Assembly: GCF_004379255.2 (NCBI RefSeq)
Contig: NC_056039.1
Coordinates: 9,536,501 to 9,600,500, forward strand
Reading direction: 5' to 3'
Length of the DNA: 64,000 bases
From: Salvia splendens
Taxonomy: Eukaryota; Streptophyta; Magnoliopsida; Lamiales; Lamiaceae
Shown here: in pieces, positions 1 through 11,323 of the stretch
Position numbering within the stretch: position 1 is the stretch's first letter
How the letters are laid out: the number at the start of each line of letters is the position of its first letter
Translations under genes and position numbers: made by a program
The notes under the pieces: generated by a model
What the model saw: only the letters and a program-made list of their open reading frames with translations
Told to the model about the DNA's origin: nothing
Databases searched by the model: none

Positions 1-928
1 AAATTCTTTACTTAGTGTGAATTGGACCGAAAATTAGTGTTCAGTTTGTTTTGATCATATTTTTTTTCGAGCTTGGGAAAAAATGTAGGACGATTTGGAT
101 CCGTTGATTATTATTGTGCAGGTTAATTTCTCTTTGCATGATGTACAAATATTGGTGCAATCAAATTGGAGAATTTAGCCATTTTTCTAAGCCAAGTTAT
201 CGAAATGGTTGGTGCAATTTTTGGTTAAGTTTTTTTTATGCGTAGGTGTGCTTATAGGTGAAAGTAAATAAATATAGAGTTACATCATTTTGTCCATCAA
301 TGGTAATAACATCAATAATTATGAGTGTCAACTATCAAGATTCAAGAATGGAATGAAGTAGTGTGAAATAAAAGAAAATTGGGTTTGTCATATAATCAAA
401 TTTTGATTCCTCATAGCTGTAAGACTTTAATTTTACTAGTTGTCAAGTTTGTTGAAGATATTAATAATATCGAATTTTTCTCTGGCAAACTTTGTGTTTT
501 CATGATATATATGTCTGTCTGGTGGGAGATGAACATTGAATGCAAAGTTATACTTATGGTTTTATTTAAAATGGTGTTGCAAATTTCATGGAAGTGTATA
601 CTCGTATTTAGAAGAAGATGTGATTTATAGAGGTAATATTATTGAAATGGTGGGTGAAAAATGATGGTGGTGAAGAAGGAGGCAGATGGTAAAAGTAAAT
701 GGCGACAAGAATGTGAAGAAGAAGGCAAGTATGAGAGGCGAGTAGGTAAAATAAGATATGACAGGCTGTGTAGGGAGACACCAAAAATATAAACGACACA
801 ATCAGTTGGGGACTAGAGCTTTTACATCACGTTGCTGCACGTGAACCTCCTACTATTTCATTTCTATTTCCCTTTTTCTTTTCTTTTTTTTTCTATCTAG
901 CCCCTTTTTCACTAAACTAAACAATCAA
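1..928. other. AT-rich spacer, no gene seen
   Basis: No open frame here resembles a known protein. Both short frames (379-630 and 608-799) have low-complexity composition and no family motif. The stretch 640-790 is purine-rich on the plus strand. I see no repeat ends. Confidence 0.5.
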
Positions 929-1588
929 TTAGAGCATCATTAATCCCAGTCTAGTTTCATGCCCCAAGTCCTCTCCACGTCATCATTCCTTCAAATTTGA
1001 GTCCTAGGCCCCAACTGTTCTAACCCTGCAGGCCACAACCCGGACCGCAACTAATAAATGACACTATTCACAACTTCAACTTATTCTACACGTAAAATAA
1101 AAAACGCCGGAAATTTATACATCCGCTTGTTCACGGTCTCGGTGAATATACATTCGAGAACGTGGTACTCGGATTTGTTGTTCGTTCCAAGCTTGAATAG
1201 CAGCTTGGTATCGTTCCACTTCGTTGTTGATTTCTTCTTGGATTGTCGGCACCGCTTCTTCTAAAAATCGGGACATTTCAGCTTCGAAAAATCTTTGACG
1301 ATGAGGCATTTTGTCGAATTTTAGGAAGAGAAATGGAGTATAATGTATATAAAAATGGATGAAGTGGTATTTATAAAAAAATTTCAATTTTTTTTTAAAA
1401 AAAATTCCGTTGCGGCCCGGCCTGAACAGGAATTAACCCTGGGCCGGGCCGCGTTGCGTCCTATCTTGAACCATCTAACGCGAGCCCGTGCCGGACCCCG
1501 GGACCGGCCCAGGCGGCAAATCCTCCCCCTCAAACGCGGTCAGGACTCGTTTTTTGCGGCCCGGCCTCGATCGTTAACGATGCTCTTA
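929..1588 (-). mobile_element. PIF/Harbinger non-autonomous derivative 1 with TTA duplications
   Basis: The element runs from 932 to 1585. Its ends are inverted repeats, GAGCATCATTAA on the left and TTAACGATGCTC on the right. Both sides carry the 3-bp duplication TTA (929-931 and 1586-1588), the usual PIF/Harbinger target. The body is GC-rich compared with its surroundings and carries a minus-strand transposase start (1115-1309). A plant-type TATA-like TATAAATACC lies just upstream of that start, near 1365-1375. The rest of the transposase is absent, so the element is an internal deletion derivative that would need a transposase in trans. Confidence 0.85.
1115..1309 (-). pseudogene. Harbinger transposase N-terminal remnant
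   Basis: I take the start as the ATG at 1309 (minus strand), which follows an AT-rich leader and a TATA-like motif. The longer frame upstream is leader sequence. The roughly 64 residues begin MPHRQRFFEAEM and include a charged helix ending in RSRMYIHRDREQA. That matches the N-terminus of plant HARBI1-type transposases, where an R-x-Y-I-x-RDRE segment precedes the catalytic DDE nuclease domain. The frame stops there and no DDE domain follows, so it is not a functional transposase. The match is from memory of the family. Confidence 0.65.
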
Positions 1589-2578
1589 GGGCATTCACAG
1601 TGGAGCGCCCTAAAGCCAGCCCTATGCACCGCCACGTCAGCATTTTATCCTCCTGCCCTTCCACCTGCAGTGGGGCGCCCTATAGGTTTTACTATTGTTT
1701 TGTTAATTAATTTAAATGTTTTCAAATATATAAATGCAAACTAATTAAAAAACATAACGGTTAAATAGAAACGAAAAATAATACATTGATTAAAAAAATT
1801 ACAATGGTTATAATTAAAAAAATTGACTATTATACAAAAGACCCAACTTCCGGCGCAACTCATCGATCAACCCCTGGAGGTGTTCGGCTCTGGTCGGATC
1901 CGTACACTTCATAAGGGCGTTGTGCGTATCCAACAATGTCCGCACCATCGAGGCTGTTGCCAAATCCGAGTAGGCAATTGTCGTCGGGGTCGGGGTAGGG
2001 GTAGGGGTCGGGATTGGCGATGGGGGGCAGCGGCCGAGGAGGATGTCGCCTTCGCCTTCCCCTTGTTCTTCGCAGCCTTGACGCCTATGGGACGCCGCCG
2101 GGAGGACATCGGTGTGCCGGAACTCTCTTCTTCCGTGCACGTTCGGTTGAGGTCCACCGGACGAGTTCTGCTTTTGCTGGTCGTGTAACCACCAGTGTCG
2201 GTGGTCTTCGTCCTCTTTGTTGCACCGGTGTGCAGAATCCCGCATTGGAACTTGAGTATCCCCCGAAATCCATTTTATAGCGTAATTTTAGAGTTGAAAA
2301 TTGAATCGAAAAGTTACAAATGAAATCTGAGGATGAGGTATTTATATAAACAAAATTTTTGAATTAAAAAAAAAAACTAAAACGCGGTGCATCGTCCGCG
2401 CCATCGTCCGCGTCGCCCACAGTGGGCGGACGATGGCGCGAACGATGCCCTATCGTCCGCGGACTAAGCTTAGAGCGCGGACGAAGCATCGTCCGTCGTC
2501 CGCGCACCCACAGTGGCAGACGATAGCTCACCCGATGCATCGGGAGCGCCATCGTCCGCCCCATTGTGGATGCTCTTA
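1586..2578 (-). mobile_element. PIF/Harbinger non-autonomous derivative 2, abutting the first
   Basis: The element spans 1589-2575. Its left end GGGCATTCACAGTGG pairs imperfectly with the right end CCATTGTGGATGCTC. TTA lies on both sides (1586-1588 and 2576-2578). The left TTA is the same triplet that closes the neighbouring element, so two insertions sit back to back at one target. Subterminal regions are rich in repeated CGTCCGC words that can pair. Inside is a broken ORF1-like gene on the minus strand. Confidence 0.85.
1814..2273 (-). pseudogene. Harbinger ORF1 (Myb/SANT-type accessory protein) remnant, frameshifted
   Basis: Reading on the minus strand from the ATG at 2273, the first frame begins MDFGGYSSSNAGF, a typical start for the ORF1 protein of plant PIF/Harbinger elements. 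A second frame (1909-2157) has the GRPIGVKAAK-like C-terminal basic motif, here RRRPIGVKAAKNKGKAK. A third frame (down to 1814) carries a helical C-terminal tail with HNALMKCTDP. The three pieces belong to one protein but are in different frames, so at least two frameshifts are present. The Myb/SANT DNA-binding middle is missing. Non-functional. Confidence 0.6.
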
Positions 2579-2739
2579 CTCCTACTATCTATTTATAGGG
2601 CGAATTAATTATTGTTTATATATCGGTTAGTTGACTCGTGCTAATTTAGCAATTAAAAGCGTCGCCCGCAAATGTACGGGATATGTAGCACGTGGCAAAT
2701 TAAAATTATCGATCCTCGAAGACTAAATGCTGGAATGAA

Positions 2740-4050
2740 TACTATGATGCAATGTCAAACACTATTTAGACTAATGAAGGGGGTTTTGGTTTTTGTTATC
2801 TAAAGACAATAATACACTAAGTAACAAATACAATTAAGATCAAATAACCAAAGAAAGCAAATAAAGAATGATTTTCAAACAATATAGGAAAGGTAGGGAT
2901 ATGGATCCGTTGGTATGGATCACGGGTATCACCTAGGGATTATGCTCATCTATTGGATCTCATGTATGGTTAGGAAGGTCGGGACGATTGGATAGACCCC
3001 CTCTCGGGTGCATCTAACACGTTGATCGAACTCTAATGTTGGAGTCTTCTCCCAACACTTCAAGTCCGACTCCCTAATTCTACGGATCCAAGCCCTCTCT
3101 CTAGCTATGCATCTCTCGATCACTTAAAACGCACGGAGTTGTTGATTATTTAACAATCTAATCAAGCATTTCTCAATTACAATAATTAGAACAAGATATA
3201 TCAAATTGGTAGTTAAGCAATTGGATAATAAGAGCCCAATAACCAACAAAACCACACAAAGAGATAGATAAACATAAATCAAGGTTCAACCCATGAATTC
3301 CATACAAACTTCACCAAACCCCTAAAGAAATCTAGCTACTCATGGTCCAAGACAAAACAAAAAGAAATGCAAAGGAAATGAAAAAAAAAACATAATAGAA
3401 AGATAAACTAGAACTCCCTATATGTGGGATTGATGGTGGGGAGTCTTCTCCTTCAATCTCTTGAGAGTAGAAGCTCCTTGGCCTTCAAATCCTCTTCATT
3501 CTCTTGTTCAGCTCTTGATTTGGTAGTGTGGGAGTTAGGATTCAAAAAATGTGAAGTCCCCTTTATATTTGGGATGAAAATGGGCAAAATAAGGAAGCTG
3601 CCAAATTTGCTCGACCGGGTGATTTGCAAGTGTCCAAACGCCTTACCGGGCGTTTTGTCTGGAACCCGCAATTCACTTCAAAACGCTCGGGTGGGAGTTT
3701 CTTCGAATGGAAAACACCCGAACGGGCAAACTCTATGTATCTTGATGTGCAATTCCAGCCAGAACGCCTGGGCGAGATCTGTATTGTCACGTTCAACTCC
3801 GTTTAAGCTCGTTTTAGACCTGTTTTTGCATCAAGGCTTCGACAAACTTGTTAGCTCTATAAATAGCAAATGAGTGGATGAAACCTAGATTTTATACCTC
3901 AAATTAATCAACAATTTATGTTAATCATCCACCTAAACATCCTAAACTATGAGTTTATCAATAATATATCTAAAACAACCTTGTTTTGATTATTGTACTA
4001 TCTATTTTGATGTCATACCATCGATTTTTGGTGCCAAGTCACTTTCAATT
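2740..4050 (+). repeat. probable Ty3/gypsy LTR remnant
   Basis: This 1.3-kb stretch has no coding sequence and is less AT-rich than its flanks. It resembles the long LTRs of plant Ty3/gypsy elements in texture. After a TACCA end near 4021, the sequence TTTTTGGTGCC (about 4026-4036) looks like a decayed TTTTTGGCGCC primer-binding-site start, which would place the LTR on the plus strand ending around 4020. I could not define a clean left TG end, a second LTR or a target duplication, so the call and limits are tentative. Confidence 0.35.
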
Positions 4051-4433
4051 TGCAATAGTTTGATTCCGTGCTAAACTCCGGAATTTATGAAATGTTTATA
4101 GCTACTAATACCATTTTTGAAGATTATGAGAAATAAAGTAAAATTCAATAATAATGAATGAATTTAGAATCAATTAACCCTTATATAAATGGCCACTCTA
4201 TATTCGGATACAGTATTGATTAAAACTTGGATGTACCAAGATCACAAGTATAAATGGAGTGCACCATAGGGTCACGCGCATCATAGAACGTCTCAAAATT
4301 AATTGAATAAAAAAATGATGAATAATAAATTTAGAACGAAGAGTTAGTTCTCTTCTTTTCAATTGGGGTACTAAGATAACTCATTTTGAAAAAATTACGC
4401 ATGAGTGATGATGTGTGTATATCAAATCAATTA

Positions 4434-4684
4434 GACCAATGTATCCCATGTAATATAGTACTCCCTCTCCCTCCCCCTGTCTTGTAATAGGAGTAGGAGT
4501 CCTATTTACTTGTAGCACATATTTCGACCAATGTATCCCATGTAATATAGTACTCCCTGTGAATAAAATAAGTTGGTAGAATATGTGGCCACTTGCAATT
4601 TATAGTAAAAGTGAAATAGAACTCTTATGGTAGAATATACCAAAATGATAAAATAAGACTCTTATTATAGAGTGGAGGGAGTGT
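4434..4684. mobile_element. Stowaway-like MITE with duplicated flank
   Basis: The part from 4551 begins TACTCCCTGTG and ends near 4681 with GTGGAGGGAG, imperfect inverted repeats of the CTCCCTCC kind seen in plant Stowaway (Tc1/mariner) MITEs. The 33-bp flank around GACCAATGTATCCCATG occurs twice (about 4434-4467 and 4526-4558). This suggests a local duplication or a nested second insertion. The right-hand TA duplication is not clean. Confidence 0.45.
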
Positions 4685-6549
4685 TAGTGCACCACATAAG
4701 TAGGCAAGTCTTAATCTCAATAATCAAAGTAATGAAAGTCATGTAATCCATCACATTTATACATGCCTAATTATTATTCCTATAATTTTGAAACCTCCAC
4801 GGACCACGGTTTCATATTTTTTTTAAGAAAAATTAGGAATTGGAACCTTAAGTATACAGCTAAGTTTAAGGAAACAGACATCACATCACAATTCACATGA
4901 TACCTTACCAATATTATTCCACCTACAAATTATCCATATAATATAAGCCGTTCTACATATATATTTATCTTAACGTCGTTTCCACAATGCTTTTCTTTGT
5001 TTTTTTAAGCGAAGAAGAGGCGATATATACCTAATTTGAAGTTAGTGGAATTTAAACTACATAGTACTATTTCGTTTGGGTCCCGCTCAGTCAACTATCC
5101 GATCCACGCTAAGGAAGATGACCGGTTCTTTAGGTGACTCAGGATTTTATGCAACTTTATTTTATGTATTAAGTGAAGAGAGCAAAACAAGAGATAATGA
5201 ATAAAATAGAGATGAATGTGATTTTAGTAATGTGTCAATTTGGTTGGGATAAACCAAAAAGAAAAGTGAATCATCTTCGATGGGACGAGGAATATACTAA
5301 GTCCATATTGTTTTCTCAAAACAAATTTAGAATCGTAAATTGGTAGTACTAAAATGCTCTTTGCTCACTATCATCATTGACTTTTTTTTAAGAAATGAAA
5401 AGTGAAAAATGTGATCCTCTTAGCTAATGAAATAAGTTTAAGTTTAGTTGCAGCCCACATGTGACTAAATTTAAACTTCAAAACAGTAGTATTAAATTGA
5501 ACGTGTGAATTTTAGTGCGTCACCTCCAAAAAGAACCCACAAATTCGGCTCTACTATGATGATTCACGCTTTATCATCATCTTGAACGCCATTTTAGTCT
5601 TTTCTTCCAACTCTTGCCTTTGGTTTATTATTGGATTCCCATTCTCATATTAGATTATGTTGCTTTTTATTTAAATATTTCATTCGAATATCTGATCATA
5701 TTATATCACCACCACCAACTTCTTCTTTTTGTTCTGAAAATGATGAAGTTAAAGATACAGCAAATGACCGTTTAATTCAATAGGAGAAAAGAAAATAAAA
5801 GCAAAAGTAAAAGGCAAAAAGTAGTTTCATACGGTTGTGGACTCATTTCGACGCCATCATATGATTTAGATTTGTAGAAAAGTAATTTTCTTAACTGAAA
5901 GTAACCAACTCAAATTATATGAGTTTACACCATACACTATTCCAATGGTGGAATATTTGATGGTGATTTTTTATTTTTCTAAAGTATCATATATATCAAA
6001 TGTTTCAACATAATTCCTACATATATATAAACATTACAGCATTAAATGATTCAAAAGGTACCATAATTAAGAGTAGGACCGAGTCCAGAAATTTCAAATA
6101 ATGAAATCGGATATTATTACGTTCAGTTAGAATTGTTTTCTAACTTTAAAAGATCAAGAGCACTAGCTATTTGTTCTATTTAGTTAAATTTGTATATATA
6201 AACTCAACGACTAATTGAAATACTTAGGGGACTTTATTTTTAGGAGAATGGGAGTATAAATAAAGTCCAAAACGTCATTATATAATTGAAGGAGCATTCT
6301 AATTGTTGTCCAAACCCTTGCTACAACTTTTTGTGAGGTAGAGATCACGAGATGGATTGAATCATGACAATAAGCTACACATCATCTCTAACAAACGACT
6401 CCATATGTAGGGAACTCTCGTATGTATGTACCCTAATTATTTGTCCTATATTTAAATTGTGTGGGGTATCGATTGCGATTGCACAATTTTCCTTCTTCTC
6501 GCTCATTTATTACATTACAATTACGTATTTCCATTTGTCAAAAATATAA
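4685..6549. other. AT-rich spacer, no gene seen
   Basis: I found no coding frame, RNA gene or transposon end in this stretch. The only long frame near its end (6364-6549) lacks any recognisable motif. Confidence 0.5.
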
Positions 6550-7302
6550 TAAGAGTGTCCATAGTGGGGAGCCGCGGCCCGCGGCTCGGTGCGCGGTCCC
6601 CCACTGCAGAGAGCCACGTTTTGCGGCTGAGGGCTGAGAGCCACGAGAGAGCCGCAACCTTCACGCGGCTGAGCCGTGTGAGCCGCGGCCCTCCACTGCA
6701 GCGAGCCACGAAACGCGGCGGGGCCGCGGGAAATTTTTTTTTTTTAATTTCGAAATTTTTTTTATAAATATGCACTTCCATTTTCATTTTTTCCATTTCA
6801 TTTTACACTTCCAATCCCTAATTAACATCCTACAAAAAATGCAAGGTGGAGATGGTGATTCCCCGGGGTATGGAGACTTGGGATACGGCAACTTCCCCAA
6901 TCAGATGTTGAGTCCACAATCGCCCCAATACCGGGTCCAATCATCCCAGCAGAGGAACATGGTTCGCCAACAATCGGGGTTCGGTGACTACCGGCCGAAT
7001 ATGGACGCGATCAACAACCCGTCTCAGCACTTCCAATCCTCCCAATTTCAATAAATTTATCTTTAATTTGTAACTTTATTAAATTATGTTTATTTTCTAA
7101 ATTATTAGTCTAATAAAATTTAATATAGTTAAATTAAAAAATATCATTAAAAAAGCAAACAAATTAGAGGGCCACATTTCGTGGCCCTTGTTGTTATTGT
7201 TAATTTTGTTCATTTACCATTGCGGAGGGCCACAAGAGAGTCACAAATGGTGGCCGGGCCAACTTTGGTGGCCTTCAAGGGCCACCATTGTGGACACTCT
7301 AA
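6550..7302 (+). mobile_element. PIF/Harbinger non-autonomous derivative 3
   Basis: The element covers 6553-7299. The left end GAGTGTCCATAGTGG is the inverted counterpart of the right end CCACCATTGTGGACACTC, and TAA flanks both sides (6550-6552 and 7300-7302). The first 200 bases are GC-rich and full of GAGCCGCGG/CCGCGGC words. A TATAAATA sits near 6763. A short ORF1-like frame follows. Confidence 0.85.
6839..7054 (+). CDS. truncated Harbinger ORF1-like protein (N-terminal part only)
   Basis: I start at the ATG at 6839 because it lies about 75 bases after the TATA-like motif, where ORF1 starts in the related elements of this window. The roughly 71-residue product begins MQGGDGDS and is rich in Gly, Gln, Ser, Asn and Pro, like the disordered N-terminus of ORF1 proteins. 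The Myb/SANT region is absent. It is probably a relic with no function of its own. Confidence 0.4.
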   Translation: MQGGDGDSPGYGDLGYGNFPNQMLSPQSPQYRVQSSQQRNMVRQQSGFGDYRPNMDAINNPSQHFQSSQFQ

Positions 7303-8900
7303 GGAACTCAACTATATATTGTAATTAGTCAGATTCTGCTCATGGCGGATTCGGTACACATGTTATCAAACAAAAAAACATTTGATTTCCGTACTAGGTG
7401 ATGTACTAGTTATTGAATTGAACATTTAAATCAACCGTCTAAAATAATTAATCAGCAATATAAATAGGAAAATCTCATCCAAAAAGTACCATTTTATTAT
7501 CTGTAAACCGACATAATTTGAAAACTCTCTACATCTCCCTAATGTGACAAATGTCTTGAGATCTTTCCACCATACAAGATTTTATTCGAGATTTTTTTGT
7601 TATTCAATATATTTTGATTTCCTAGCGTTTCATGTTATATTTTTTGTGGCTAATGAATTTTCTTTTCCAATATTATACTTGTAATTTTCTAAAGAGGAAA
7701 AAAAATCCGAACATCACATATATATTTGCTGGCTATATAATTTGATTAAATTTGTGCTTCAAAATGATAATCATAAATTTGAAGAGATTTTGAATTTCAA
7801 ATGTGTGATTTGAATTCTGGTCTACATCTGAATTAACTACGAGAGGTGATTTTAAATTCTTTTGAAATTAAATTTTCTTCGTAACACATAGAGGCATAGA
7901 GCACGACAAGTCGACAACCCACACAAAAAAAATAAATGAGGCTATAGCATTATTTTGTGCCTTATGCTATATAATTAAGCATGATGTGAATAATTGAATC
8001 GATAGACATTAATAGAAATCGACCATGAATTAACATTTTATACTGTAATTGACACATTAAGAGTGTTTATTATATATTATATTACAGTATTATATCAAAT
8101 TGATTTATTTTGAATTATATACACTTAGCTTGTACTCTGTCATTTCATATCTGAATTTATATTAGTAGTATTTAATTTTATCTTATGTGGCAATCAATCA
8201 ATAATTTTGTTATGTTTCGTACTCAAACCTTAAATCTTTCAATCTGTTTTGCAACTCGATTCTTTTTTTTAATATAAATTAAATTTAAAAATTATGTTAC
8301 GGAGGATTCGAACTCGATACTTTTGATCTCAGACTTCACCTTTCTAGTGCTTGCCAAACTCAAACATGTTTTTCAAGTGGATTCTAGTATGTATGGGCAA
8401 AAAGAGAGAGACAATAGTAAAAGGGTCGAAAATGGGTCCTCAAGGGAGGTGAAAATAATCATGAAATTCTTTGACCTAGGAATTGAATTATGAGTATTTA
8501 TAATATTCTAGTACTTATCTTTTTTTATATATAGGATATTTCAATAAATTTCACTTATATGAATAAGTACATTTTTTAAAAAAAATAGGCTCCCCTATTT
8601 TATTTTCTTATCACGAGCGATTAGTTCAATATGAGAGTTAGATGAAGAACAAGAAAAGAAACGAAGCATATAAAATCCATATAAGAATTACAAAGTTCAC
8701 AGCATAATTCAGATCCTAAAAAGGAAATGTGTCATTATAATTGTAAAAACATGCATAATTAAGTACTTACCAGTGTTGGATCAAGAAATTTTGATTCAGA
8801 TGTGCGATATTTAACTGCATAAACTTTGAGCTTTAAAATCAGATCAATTATTTTTCTTGTGTTTTGTTAATTTTAAATATTTTATGATTGTGACCTATGA
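7303..8900. other. AT-rich spacer with a tRNA-like SINE remnant
   Basis: Mostly featureless AT-rich DNA. On the minus strand around 8290-8370 the sequence GAGTTCGAATCCTCCG matches a polymerase III B box (GGTTCRANYCC), as in tRNA-derived SINEs. I found no A box at a convincing distance and no target duplication, so it is at best a SINE fragment. Confidence 0.3.
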
Positions 8901-8954
8901 ATGTTATTTAAACTATATATGAGGCCTATATCCAGGGATAAAATATAAAGGCCA

Positions 8955-9065
8955 GGCCCATTACAGCCCAAATGAGCTCACCGTGAAATTTATTGATTTT
9001 TTTATCACCATTTTCTGCTGTCGTTCGATACCTCATCAATCAACTGAAACTTCTTCAAACCCTAA
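8955..9065 (+). promoter_or_regulatory. site II and telobox motifs of QCR8 copy 1
   Basis: GGCCCA (8955-8960) and AGCCCA (8965-8970) are site II type elements (TGGGCY on the other strand). AAACCCTAA (9057-9065) is a perfect telobox placed 36 bases before the start codon. This pairing is typical of plant nuclear genes for mitochondrial and ribosomal proteins, which are induced together in growing tissue. The function is inferred from motif identity and position only. Confidence 0.6.
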
Positions 9066-9100
9066 TTACATCTACAGATTTCTAGAGAGAGAAAGAGACT

Positions 9101-10299
9101 ATGGGGAAAATACCGGTGAGGATGAAGTCGGTGACATACGCCCTGTCGCCATTTCAGCAGAAGGTGATGCCCGGGCTCTGGAAGGATTTGTCCGGCAAGA
9201 TCTCCCACAAGATCTCCGAGAATTGGATCAGCACCACGCTCCTGCTCGGCCCGCTCGTCGGCACCTATTCGTAAGACTTTTATTCATTCATAAGTTAGAT
9301 CTTTTTAATTATTTCTGAATTTTGTTAGGATTTAAGACCGATCGCCTCGTTCTAATTTTGGTACTGCTCGGTGAATGAATAATGAGTAGATTGTTGCGTT
9401 GACATGACTGAATTTTGAATGATAAAAAATTGATGGTATAAACGATATTGGGATTTATTTCGAGTTTTTGCTGAAAAAAAGACGATCTGATTGTATTGTT
9501 GATGCGCTATTCCCATCTGTGGGAGTGATTGTATAAACATGAAATTAGATACCTTGGATATTGATATTGCAACTCCACCAACAAACTTGCTATTATACAT
9601 AACTAAAGAAGGATTGTTCTTTACGCATTAGTTACATGCTCTACTTTTGCAAGTTTCATCCATGTGTATAGTTTTCTTGTTTATTCTCGAGTCAAATTCT
9701 GTTTTGGTGTTTGAGATAGATTACTGGTGTTTGTGGAATATAGACCATTTTTATTCTACCTAAGCGTAGGTTCTGTGGTTAGTTAACTTATTGTTGAATA
9801 TGAAGTACTGCATCATGTCAAATTTTCCATGTGAAGGAAGGTTACCAGTTTGAGATGCTTTGGTTTAGTTTTTAGTTCTCTTATTTCGTGATAGATTTGA
9901 GAGTGGAGTTGATATACGATGGGCATTGAGCAACATAATTGGATAACCCCAGTTCTTGGATTTTGAGCATGATATAGTAGCATTATATGGTCATGTTAAT
10001 TCTGCGTTGGACAAAATTGCCAGTAATCTGCCTTCAATTAATTGCTGTACTAGAGCTTATTTTGTTTGTACAACAGTATTATGGCATTTGTCACCTTTTT
10101 GAGGGTGAGAGGGCCTGGGTTCAATCCGCATTACCTTCCCTAACTTAAAAAAAGCTGTGCTTCATAATTGTTGATGTTTTGTTTAATCCTCAGTTACTGC
10201 AAACTGTCTTTTGGGGAATTTGACTAAGTGATATGAATTTTTGTGTGCAGGTATGTGCAGTGGTACCTGGAAAAGGAAAAGATGGAGCACAGATACTGA
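9101..10299 (+). CDS. QCR8: cytochrome b-c1 complex subunit 8 (QCR8), copy 1
   Basis: Two coding exons, 9101-9270 and 10251-10299, give 72 residues, the same length as Arabidopsis QCR8. The intron has GT-AG ends and splits a serine codon. The protein starts MGKIPVRMKSVTYALSPFQQ, has the family block GLWKDLSGKISHKISENW, one hydrophobic segment (about 43-58, ISTTLLLGPLVG) and ends EKEKMEHRY. QCR8 is a small single-pass subunit of ubiquinol-cytochrome c reductase (complex III) in the inner mitochondrial membrane. It sits beside cytochrome b and has no cleaved presequence. The protein is identical to copy 2, and homology continues through promoter, intron and 3' UTR, so this is a segmental tandem duplicate. 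The intron (980 bp) contains a B-box-like GGGTTCAATCC near 10129 that copy 2 lacks. Confidence 0.93.
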
Positions 10300-10599
10300 A
10301 GTTAGTTGTACCAATACTTCTGTGGAAAGCTCTCTAGCATTTAGACAATAAGCTGACATGCACTGCCTGCTGGTTGCAGGTTTTGGATCCCGAATTTATC
10401 TTGGATTTCCAGTCAGTTTCCTTTTTTATTCATGTGTTTGTTATGTAACACCTGGATTTCATGTATGCTAGTACAAAATTGTCTGCCTTGAATGTTGGAA
10501 AATTTTATGGTTGATCTTCGCTGTAATTTACAAAATTTCCCATTGATTTTGATTTAATGATATTTCTGATATTGCATATGTTGACCGTGTTTTAAGCCC

Positions 10600-11168
10600 T
10601 TTTGGATTCATCTTGTGTGCTATATTGGTTAATATTTAATCGGTAACATATAATAGAACCAAACCCAGTTCGTTCATATCCTTGTCAATGCGGCGAGGTT
10701 TCAAGGGATGCACAGTAGAGGTTTCAACTGGTTATCTCATAGAAATTTCTCCTCTCTCTGCTGGAAATCCTATCTTCATCCTTGTCCTCCGTCGACTAAT
10801 TGCCAAGCCACATTAGTTGGGATGTTGAAGCTTGTCAACTACAACGGTCAGTTGGAGCCTATATCGCTAACTCCAGATGCGTAGTCAGACTTGAACAATA
10901 AGCCTCAAGATCAATCAAGATTATGTGGCTCTTCCACGTCCCAACAATTACCTTCTCTAGCGAGACGCTCACAACTTGAGTGACTGACTCAACACCAACA
11001 ATGAGTGAGATTCATTGAATTCCAAGATTCAATCCACCCAATTTCGATCAAATGTGTTTATATTTCATAAGACTCTTGACGTTGTTTCCATCAAATTTGG
11101 AATTATTTTTTTTATTCTCAGATTGTTAATTTTTAACGATTTCATTTGAAAAGGATAAAAAATGGGGC
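10600..11168. other. spacer downstream of QCR8 copy 1
   Basis: Homology with the second duplicated unit fades near 10592. The following sequence is of mixed composition with no open frame or repeat end that I recognise. Confidence 0.4.
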
Positions 11169-11169
11169 A

Positions 11170-11318
11170 ACATGTTTGGTAGGGCAGACATTTTTGTTCA
11201 TATAATTCTATCCCTAGATGAACTATCTACCTTCATTATTTTTGTTCATAGAATTCCATCTCCAATCTACCCATAGAATTCTATCCCTAGATAAGCTAAT
11301 CTTTCCTATCAAACATGT
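11170..11318. mobile_element. small MITE-like inverted-repeat element
   Basis: The sequence begins ACATGTTTGGTAGG and ends CCTATCAAACATGT, a 14-bp perfect inverted repeat enclosing about 120 bases. Inside, TTTTGTTCATAGAATTC-type words recur. I could not identify a target duplication, so the superfamily is unknown. Confidence 0.4.
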
Positions 11319-11323
11319 GCTTA

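Noticed and set aside
379..799. two small frames at the left end
   Set aside because: One has no ATG start, the other is low-complexity antisense of a purine-rich stretch; no homology recognised.
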